Shown in pieces: positions 24,725 through 33,020 of a stretch of 64,000 nucleotides of DNA. A program made the position numbers and the translations under genes. The stretch's first letter is position 1, and each line of letters starts with the position of its first letter. The notes beneath the pieces are model-generated. The model had not been told where the DNA came from, did no database searches, and saw only the letters and a list, made by a program, of their open reading frames with translations. Source of the DNA: Primula veris (lineage: Eukaryota; Streptophyta; Magnoliopsida; Ericales; Primulaceae); the NCBI GenBank assembly GCA_963682055.1, contig OY821749.1, positions 8,978,336 through 9,042,335 of the forward strand, in the 5' to 3' direction.

Positions 24725-25590
24725 GATTCTTACACAATCGTGAAAAATGTGCATATATAATCCAAAATAAGTGCATAAACAATCAAAAAATATGCATAAA
24801 CAACCGTGAAAAAAGGTACATACACAATCCAAAAAATATGCATGCATAATCATGAAAAATGTGTATACACAATCGGGAAAATTGTGTACATAATCCGAAA
24901 AATACACAATCTAGAAAAGTGCATACATAATGCAGAAAATTTTATACATAATCCGGAAAAAATGCATACACAATTCAGAAAAGTGCATACACAATCCAAA
25001 AAAATGCATACACAATCGAGAAATGTGTATAAACAATCGAAAAAAGTGCATACGCAATAAGAAAAGTGCATACATAATACAAAAAAGTACTTACACAATA
25101 CCAAAAAGTGCATGAACAATAAGAAAAATGCATACACAATAAAAAAAAATGCATACATAATCGAAAAAATACATACACAATCGAGAAAACTACATACACA
25201 ATACACAAAAGTGCATAAACAATTGAGAAAAGTGCATAAACAATCCGGAAAAGTGCATACAAAATTGAAAGAAGTGTATGCACAATTTAAAAAGTGCATA
25301 CACAATCGATGAAAGTGCATACACAATAAAAAAAAAATGCATACATAATCCAAAAAATTGCATACACAACTCCAAAAAATTACATACACAACTCCAAAAA
25401 AATGCATACACAATTAAGAAAAATGCATAAACAATATAGAAAAGTTCATACACAATGAATAGAGTTTATAAACAATCGAGAAAGGTTAATACAAATCTAG
25501 AAAGCATACACAATCGAGCAAAGTGAATTTATAGTAGAGAAAATGCATACACAATCAAGAAAGTACATACTCAAATCCAAAAAATTGCAT
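24725..25590. repeat. 21-bp minisatellite, about 40 imperfect copies
   Basis: The unit, of the form GTGCATACACAATCNNGAAAA, repeats mostly every 21 bp (for example starts at 24964, 24985, 25006, 25027 and 25048), with occasional 20-bp steps. Because 21 is a multiple of three, several frames on both strands stay open for tens of codons; these are by-products of the period. It ends at the boundary with unique AT-rich DNA. Confidence 0.92.
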
Positions 25591-27430
25591 CTAATTTACT
25601 TGAAAGTAAAAAATATATCAAATCCGGATGGATTCGAATCACCAAACTGTTGAACCCAACTTCTAGATCAAGCGTTGTTAACATTTTGAGCTTACAAATC
25701 TAAACAACTGCTAAATAAAAGATTCAGTTACATTTTGTCAACACTTTATGAGCACTCAAAATTTCACATTAAAAATCATTTTTAATGTAAACTAAATTAA
25801 AATATCAAATAAAACATAGGAAAAAAAGGTGTGAACAATAATATTAAACCATTTTTTCAAATTAAATATCCATAATATAAACTTAAAATCAAATAAACAA
25901 TAGGATAAAGTCTAAAAAATAATATTAAATAAATAAGAAACTCAAATAGTATATATATATATATATATACACGATCGAAACACTAACATTTCAAAAAATT
26001 ATCAAATGAAAAGTCATAACCCAATTATCTTTTTAAAGTTAAAAAAATTAAACAAAACCCAAACAATTTTCCACAATAAAATAAAGCAATAAAAAAAATT
26101 CAATACTTATAGGTATTAGTAACAAAAAGTCACTGTTTGATTATTTAAAGAAATAAAAAGATTTTTATCAAACAAAAACTAGATTTTTATGAACTCTAAT
26201 TCGGCTGAATTTCATTTTAGGCAATATACGGAACTCTGATGACTTAAATGACCATACCAATCGATTCAGAGACTCCAAAAACCCTCAACTTGATATAAAA
26301 TTCGACCTAATTGGTCCGGATATCTAAATCGAAGTTTTTTCCACAAAATCATTTTTTATAACAAAAATCCGAGTAAACCATCACAACATCATCTATGGAG
26401 ATGGATGACTAAGATATATATATATACATTGGGAGATTGTTTTGAAAGAGATAGGGGGAGTGGGAGCTTTAGTTTTGTATTTTTGAGTATTGTAGTTTTT
26501 TGGTAATTAGAGTTGAAAAGTTATAGTTATTAGTGATATTCCCTAAACTTAAACTAGACTAAATTGCTAATTACTTATAAACTATACAACAGAGCTGATT
26601 CAATCTAGGAAAAATGATAAGAATATACATATTATCAGTACTTAATTAAATAAAAATTATATTCTAAAACTGTTTTAAAGATTAATACATATAGTGCTAC
26701 TATATATGTTATATAATAAGTACTATTTTTTAACTATTTGTTTAAACTTTGATGTTCAATGATGATAGATTATATGTACCAAATTTTAAATGAGACTTGA
26801 AAATGTGGGTTTTAGAAATTAAGTAAGTTTTTAAGTACTAATCAATGATTCTCCCTTCAATCTACTAAACTGAGCGAACTCATCTTCGAAATCGCATAAT
26901 GCAAATTTAAGCAGTAAACTAGTGACGTGGTAGATGTGTAGTTGAAATTTATCTCATACTGGCCCATTCGTAAAAAATGGGCAGGATTAATAACCCTCTA
27001 TAATTGTAGTATTTAAGTTAGTTTGTATCGTATTTATTAGGATAATAATAACTGATAGTTGTGTTTTACATTATTTTTATTGCTTTTAGTAGTTTTGTGC
27101 CGGTTTATTTGTTATGTGTTTAGTTTGCAGATTTTATGATGAAACCATGATATGGGCGAACAAGGACACATAAAAACTGTCCTAGACAAGCGTGACGATT
27201 ATGTGGAAAAATAATAATTGGAGTCACGGTCTCAAAACTGTTAAATTGGAAATAGCGGGACTAAAAGTGCAAAAAGAAAAAAATGATACGGACTTTGTTT
27301 GTACAACATATTTATATTATAATTATACATGTTTTCTTTTCCACATATTTATATTAAATTATGTATTTTTATTATCCACATATTTAAATTATAATTATAC
27401 ATGTTTTATATATTTTTATTTTATTAGCGG
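25591..27430. other. AT-rich intergenic DNA
   Basis: No exon or RNA gene is recognised. A minus-strand stretch near 25618-25672 has a T-arm-like GATTCGAATCC and could be a decayed tRNA-derived repeat, but no cloverleaf can be drawn. Confidence 0.4.

Positions 27431-27434
<4 letters not shown>

Positions 27435-27508
<74 letters not shown>
27435..27508. repeat. (TA)n microsatellite, about 37 units
   Basis: An uninterrupted run of TA dinucleotides, which can form a simple hairpin and is expected to vary in length between individuals. It lies about 120 bp left of the MULE insertion. Confidence 0.95.
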
Positions 27509-27514
<6 letters not shown>

Positions 27515-27618
27515 AGAGGGTGCCCAATTCGCAAAGGGCCAGTAGATAGAGAGATTAAAAAGGCATTAGGGTAGTATTTGTACCAAGTAATATTTACTCC
27601 CATTAGTTACTACATCTA

Positions 27619-27627
27619 CTACAAAAT
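27619..27627. repeat. Left 9-bp target-site duplication of the MULE
   Basis: CTACAAAAT immediately precedes the element. The identical nine bases follow it at 36922-36930. Nine-base duplications are the hallmark of Mutator-superfamily insertion. Confidence 0.92.
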
Positions 27628-27667
27628 GAGGTGAGCTCATTGTACTACATTTTTTCTGTTTTTACGC

Positions 27668-27815
27668 GTGAACCGTAGATTAAATCTACGGTTTACAGTG
27701 ATCCACTGTAAACCGTAGATTTAATCTACGGTTTGTATTCATTTAATGCAAACCGTAGATTAAATCTACGGTTTACAGTGGATCACTGTAAACCGTAGAT
27801 TTAATCTACGGTCTG
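27668..27815. repeat. Left sub-terminal palindrome cluster of the MULE
   Basis: Four copies of a perfect or near-perfect palindrome (half-site AAACCGTAGATT) are arranged as two larger palindromes, joined through ACAGTGATCCACTGT and its variant. The right end carries two copies of the same palindrome. Their position suggests transposase binding sites or hairpin-forming signals, but the function is inferred. Confidence 0.9.
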
Positions 27816-27823
27816 TGTAATTT

Positions 27824-27904
27824 CTGAAGAAATTACACAGTCAGTCCCTGCTTTTCAGAATTACACAGTCAGTCCCTGCGCCAAAATTACACAGCAGGTC
27901 CCTG
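27824..27904. repeat. Triple short direct repeat in the MULE
   Basis: AATTACACAGTCAGTCCCTG occurs twice, and a third diverged copy (AATTACACAGCAGGTCCCTG) follows within about 75 bp, just inside the left palindrome cluster. A short inverted copy (GTGTAATTTCTGAAGAAATTACAC) overlaps the first. Confidence 0.85.
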
Positions 27905-27946
27905 AAAAACAGAAACTTACGTTTTTTTAAAAAAAAAAACATTTTT

Positions 27947-28085
27947 TATACTACATTCTCTCTCTTTCTCTCAAAAACCCCCAATTTTCAACCCAAAAAA
28001 TCACCCAAATCAATCAACCACATTAACTATCAAATTTATTAACAAAAAACCCCAAATCATCAATCAAACTTATCCATAATTGAAG
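27947..28085 (+). promoter_or_regulatory. Probable promoter and leader exon of the PMD gene
   Basis: TTTTTTATACTACATT is followed by a CT-rich stretch (about 27957-27974), a common plant start-site context. The exon-like part ends ATTGAAG before GTATATC (donor at 28086). A matching acceptor, TTAG, lies directly before the PMD ATG. If used, the 56-bp minisatellite falls in a 1.2-kb leader intron. No transcript evidence is available. Confidence 0.45.
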
Positions 28086-28319
28086 GTATATCTTTTATTC
28101 TCTAATTTATTATTTATTTTGTGTAATTTCTATTTGTAAAATAGGAAAAAATATATAAAATATGCAAATCCATAATTCACTTAGCTATATATAATTGTTT
28201 GTTGTTTGTTTATATTAATTATAGAAATTTTAATAATTGTTGATATTTGTCCCATTTTTGCATGTTTTTTTATTTTGTTTGGTTAATTTGAATTGTTGAT
28301 AATGTGTTTGGTTATGATT

Positions 28320-29170
28320 AAAAAATTGAGTTATTATTGTTTGGTTTATGATTAAATGTGTTTGGTTATGATTAAATGTGTTTGGTTATGATTAAAAAAT
28401 TGAATTATTATTGTTTGGTTTATGATTAAATGTGTGTTTGGTTATGATTAAAAAATTGAATTATTATTGTTTGGTTTATGAAAAAATGTGTGTTTGGTTA
28501 TGATTAAAAAAGTGAATTATTATTGTTTGGTTTATGAAAAAATGTGTGTTTGGTTATGATTAAAAAATTGAATTATTATTGTTTGGTTTATGAAAAAATG
28601 TGTGTTTGGTTATGATTAACAAATTGAATTATTATTGTTTGGTTTATGAAAAAATTTGTGTTTGGTTATGATTAAAAAATTGAATTATTATTGTTTGGTT
28701 TATGAAAAAATTTGTGTTTGGTTATGATTAACAAATTGAATTATTATTGTTTGGTTTATGAAAAAATTTGTGTTTGGTTATGATTAACAAATTGAATTAT
28801 TATTGTTTGGTTTATGAAAAAATGTGTGTTTGGTTATGATTAAAAAATTGAATTATTATTGTTTGGTTTATGAAAAAATGTGTGTTTGGTTATGATTAAC
28901 AAATTGAATTATTATTGTTTGGTTTATGAAAAAATTTGTGTTTGGTTATGATTAAAAAATTGAATTATTATTGTTTGGTATATGAAAAAATGTGTGTTTG
29001 GTTATGATTAAAAAATTGAATTATTATTGTTTGGTATATGAAAAAATGTGTGTTTGGTTATGATTAACAAATTGAATTATTATTGTTTGGTTTATGAAAA
29101 AATGTGTGTTTGGTTATGATTAAAAAATTGAATTATTATTGTTTGGTTTATGAAAAAATGTGTGTTTGGT
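28320..29170. repeat. 56-bp minisatellite, about 14-15 copies
   Basis: The unit has TGTTTGGTTATGATTAA, then AAATTGAATTATTATTG, then TTTGGTTTATGAAAAAATGTG. Consecutive starts at 28441, 28497 and 28553 give a 56-bp period. Copies differ at a few sites (ATTAAAAAA or ATTAACAAA; ATGTGTG or TTTGTG), indicating stepwise duplication. Shorter TTGGTTATCATTAA repeats continue to about 29310. Confidence 0.93.
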
Positions 29171-29333
29171 TATCATTGTTTTGTTATCATTAATTGGTTA
29201 TAATTGAGTTATCATTGTTTGGTTATCATTAATTGGTTATCATTGAGTTATCATTGTTTGGTTATCATTAATTGGTTATGTTATCATTTTTTGGTTATCA
29301 TTAATTGAGTTATATTTGGTTATCATAGTTAGG

Positions 29334-31715
29334 ATGGCAGACCCAGGTCCACATATTAAAGGGAGGTTGGGTATTTTACGACAGACCGGTCACATTTCTA
29401 ATCAGACTTGGGATGCTAGCAGAGAAGCGGGTAGAGGAGATGCCAATAAGATTAGGGTTTATAATTATAGTTGGCAGATACCGACGCCTGAAAGGGTAGT
29501 TCAGAATATCATTAGGGCTGGTTTTTTCGGTATCTACAGTATAGGTAATTATACCGTAGACCGAGGGTTGCTTACAGCCTTAGTTGATAGGTGGCGTGAT
29601 GAGTCGCACACGTTCCATTTTGTCGGGGGAGAGTTGGGGATATCTTTACAGGATGTAGAGATTATGCTTGGTCTGAGGGTGGATGGTCTTGCTGTGACCC
29701 GGTCGGAGCGGAATGACACGAAGGCGAGCAGGTTGGCTATGATGGAGAGTTTGTTGGGTGTTAGGCCGGCTGACAATCAAGTCGATCAAAACTGTCTGAC
29801 AGTTAGACTTGATTGGATGTTACAGACCTTCGGTGAATTACCCCCCAACCCTAGTGAGGAGCGTTTACTATATCAGTCTAGGGCTGCCATGCTATTATTA
29901 CTGGCTGCACATGTGTTTTCGGATAAGAGCAGTGATCAGATTCCACTCTGGCCTCTGCCATTTCTGGAGGATTTTGACACATGTGCTGAGTATAGTTGGG
30001 GATCAGCTCTTCTGGCCTGGTTAGAGGCTAATCTATGCAGGGTGGTACGTTGTAAGACAACCGGAGTAAGCGGGGCGGTGATGTTTCTGGATATGTGGGC
30101 GATTACTAGACTACTGCCGGTTAGACCGTGTGAAGAGCTGCCGGAAGATGTCGAGCCACCGGAGGGCTTGCCTAGGTTCCCCCTCGGTTACAGGTATGAT
30201 ATTTATTTAGTTTTTGAATTGGATTTGCTTTTTTATATTATTGTGTCATCTATCATTTACTTAGCTGCCGGTGATATTTATTGTTTATCGGTTTTTGTTT
30301 GTATATTACAGATGGAAGATGTGGAGGCAAACTAACGTTACGCCATATGTCTACGGACATAATGTGGTCCACATACGTGACCAGTTTGACAATATGTCGC
30401 CTGAACAGGTAAATTTTAACTTTCGTATTATATGTAACTTACGTATTATATGTTGTATATGTTTGCATTGGTCTTATGTTCGCACAATTTATTACTAGTA
30501 TTTTTAAACAATTGTTTTTATATTCTACTTTTGCTGATAACAGATAGTGTGGCAACCTTACGGGGATCTCAATCAGTATCCGGAATACTGCACGCGGGGT
30601 CGTTATATGTGGCATTGTTCTGTGCCTCTCATTTGTAATGAGAAGATTGAGTACCACCCCGCGGACAGGTTCATGAGACAGTTCGGTTTTGTGCAGCGGG
30701 TCCCTACATATATTTGGAAACCCAGACGTGGTCACGGCAAGGATAGAAGATATGGGATTGCGCAAAAACACGACTGGCCTTTACTAACCGGAGAATTTAT
30801 AGCCGTGTGGAATGACCGCCACACCCGTCTTATTAACGGCGAATATGGCACGGGGACGTCACCGGATTACATGAAATGGTATAGAGAGCGGACCCGCATC
30901 TTCATAAACCCACCTGAACTTGCCCCGCCACCGCACGGTTTCCGGGAGCATACAGGGTTGTTCAGTAAAATGGTAACAACTAATTAAAGTAAATTAATAT
31001 TTGATTGTTATTTTTCTGTTTGCATATTTCAATACTTATAAAATCGTTTTTGATTGGTTTTTTTTTTCAGAAAGCGGTATTGCGCCGAAATTTCAAATCG
31101 TTCAAAAAGCATAAATTGAAAACGGAAGTGGACTTACTACGAAAGGACTTCGCTGAAATGGGATTGAATCCGTACGGGTCAGCTGATGAACAGTCGGATG
31201 GGGAGGATGACGATGACGACGACGACGACGACGATGGTGATGACGACCTACGTTACGACCCAAGAAATTACACTAGGTCGGCAAGTTGTCGGCGTCCCGA
31301 CGAAAGAGGCAGAGGGGAAGGCGAATCTAGTAGCGGCGGTAGAAGAACCAGTGGAGGTCGACCCCCGACTACAGATCAGGGTCCGGGTCCGAGTTCAAGC
31401 GGTCATGGTCGTCGTGCTTCTTTTGCTGGGTCGGGCTACGTTCAGGATGATGTCCCGTTCGATCATCATATACAATCATTTGGGTCGTACGAGCATCATC
31501 CTAGTCATCAGTCAACCGACAGTTGGAGTCGAGGGTTGACAGTTACATCCCACGAGCGTGCGCCGCATCCAGAATCGCAGCAGCGACAAAGACGGCGTAC
31601 GGAGCTAAACGAAATCGAAGAGTCTGCTGAGCCGTCATCCGATAGATTAACATCGGCGGGAAAGATGCTCCCTATGTCCAACTTTAAAACATTTAGTCGT
31701 TACAAAAAAAAATAA
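29334..31715 (+). CDS. Plant mobile domain (PMD, MAIN-like) protein of the MULE
   Basis: Exons 29334-30193, 30312-30408, 30544-30972 and 31071-31715 join in frame to 676 aa with GT..AG borders. Residues about 40-460 are an aminotransferase-like plant mobile domain; the hallmark SHTFHFVGGELGISLQDVEIMLGL spans about 91-114 (split here as SHTFHFVGGELG then ISLQDVEIMLGL). Later parts include WQPYGDLNQYP and the region RRYGIAQKHDWPLL. The C-terminal ~215 residues are low complexity: an Asp run (about 506-522), then Ser/Gly/Arg-rich. Host relatives MAIN and MAIL1 in Arabidopsis act with the phosphatase PP7L in transposon silencing and gene expression; many PMD copies reside in transposons. The ATG at 29334 is chosen over 29316 because it sits just after an acceptor AG and gives MADPGP, a typical family start. 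The role within the element is unknown. Confidence 0.85.
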
Positions 31716-31928
31716 ATGCACTGTTTTTGTATTTGATTTCTATGTTTGATTTGTCAGTTTTATTCTTAGCTAGGGTTGTAATAAATTCGTAGGTTTAATT
31801 TGATTTCTATGTTTGATTTGTACGTTATAATTTCGTAAGTTTAATTTGATTCGTATGTTTGATTTGTATGTTTTAGGGTAAAAAATATTCTGTATTTTAA
31901 TTGATAGGACCAATATTGAGTTTTTACA

Positions 31929-32280
31929 AACCCTAAACCCTAAACCCTAAACCCTAAACCCTAAACCCTAGACCCTAAACCCTAAACCCTAAACCCTAAA
32001 CCCTAAACCCTAAACCCTAAACCCTAAATTCCTAAATACAAACCCTAAACCCTAAACCCTAAACCCTAAATTCTAAACCATAAACCCTAAACCCTAAACC
32101 CTAAATTACAAACCCTAACCCCTAAACCCTAAACCCTAAATTACAAACCATAAACCCTAAACCCTAAACCCTAAATTCTAAACCCTAAACCATAACCCTA
32201 AACCCTAAATTACAAACCCTAACCCCTAAACCCTAAATTACAAACCCTAAACCCTAAACCCTAAACCCTAAACCCCTAAA
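31929..32280 (+). repeat. Telomere-type AAACCCT repeats inside the MULE
   Basis: About 40 copies of AAACCCT, the plant telomere unit on this strand, run with interruptions such as AAATTACAAACC and AAATTCT. The block starts 214 bp after the PMD stop codon and ends before the intergenic palindromes. It is inside a transposon, so it does not mark a chromosome end. Confidence 0.95.
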
Positions 32281-32307
32281 AACTAAATATTCTGAAAATA
32301 CACATAC

Positions 32308-32415
32308 AAACCGTACATTTAATGTACGGTTTGTACAGATTTCATACAAACCGTACATTAAATGTACGGTTTGCATGTTTTATGTGCAAACCGTAAAAGT
32401 AATGTACGGTTTGCA
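32308..32415. repeat. Intergenic palindromes of the MULE
   Basis: Two palindromes with half-site CAAACCGTACAT and one imperfect copy (CAAACCGTAAAAGTAATGTA then CGGTTTG) lie in about 105 bp. They share CAAACCGTA/TACGGTTTG arms with the terminal clusters and differ in the central bases. Confidence 0.88.
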
Positions 32416-32489
32416 CCCCTGATTTTAGCAGCGACGTTTTACGAATGTACTTTTTACACGGAATCACCGTTAATAACGTAAAAAAAAAA

Positions 32490-32885
32490 ATAAACTACAA
32501 ACCGTAAAAGTAATATACGGTTTGTAGTGTAAATTACATTGGATACCATATCTATCAAAATAATTCCGACAACACATTATCACTTTTGAATTATTATGAC
32601 TTGACAACCCTATCCGAAAATGACTACTCAATGCATTATTAAAGTTTCGAAATGACTACTCCAAAAAAAACACTACAACCCGTAAAAGTAATATACGGTT
32701 TGTAGTGTAAATTACATTGGATACCATATCTATCAAAATAATTCCGACAACACCTTATCACTTTTGAATTATTATGATTTGACAACCCTATCCGAAAATG
32801 ACTACTCAATGCATTATTAAAGTTTCGAAATGACTACACCAAAAATTCACTACAAACCGTAAAAGTAATCTACGGTTTGTAGTGT
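32490..32885 (+). repeat. 178-bp tandem repeat upstream of the transposase gene
   Basis: Two full units and a partial third begin with an ACTACAAACCGTAAAAGTA palindrome arm at about 32494, 32672 and 32849, a period of 177-178 bp. Each full unit continues with the same block (for example ATTCCGACAACACNTTATCAC). The palindrome arms match those at the element ends. The array stops about 10 bp before the likely TATA box, so it may act as a promoter module. Confidence 0.88.
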
Positions 32886-32895
32886 AAACTTACCC

Positions 32896-32903
32896 TATAA
32901 ATA
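32896..32903 (+). promoter_or_regulatory. Probable TATA box of the transposase gene
   Basis: TATAAATA occurs 118 bp upstream of the transposase start codon, directly after the palindrome-bearing tandem repeats. Sequence and spacing are typical of a plant RNA polymerase II core promoter. Confidence 0.6.
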
Positions 32904-33020
32904 TGACTCAATTTTGCCAATTCTAACAAACCATAAAATCAAACATAAACACATTTCGGAAATCTCTAAAAAAATCCTCATTTCTCCCCAATAAAATATA
33001 CAAACAAACACTTTTCGAAA

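Noticed and set aside
24850..25413. 187-codon minus-strand ORF rich in Cys, Met, His and Phe, and overlapping ORFs on both strands
   Set aside because: They arise from a 21-bp minisatellite whose period is a multiple of three. Other frames over the same DNA are equally open and there is no gene context.
25618..25672. tRNA-like sequence on the minus strand (GATTCGAATCC)
   Set aside because: No acceptor or anticodon stem can be paired around it, so it is not called as a tRNA gene.
28320..29170. CRISPR-like array
   Set aside because: This is a plant nuclear genome and the units are contiguous 56-bp repeats without unique spacers.
31186..31539. 117-codon ORF overlapping PMD exon 4
   Set aside because: It is a shadow frame of the Asp-rich and Ser-rich tail; Met-Thr repeats reflect the GAC/GAT run.
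31929..32280. Chromosome end or fusion point
   Set aside because: The telomere-type block lies within a transposon with intact ends and duplications; flanking DNA is ordinary chromosome arm sequence.
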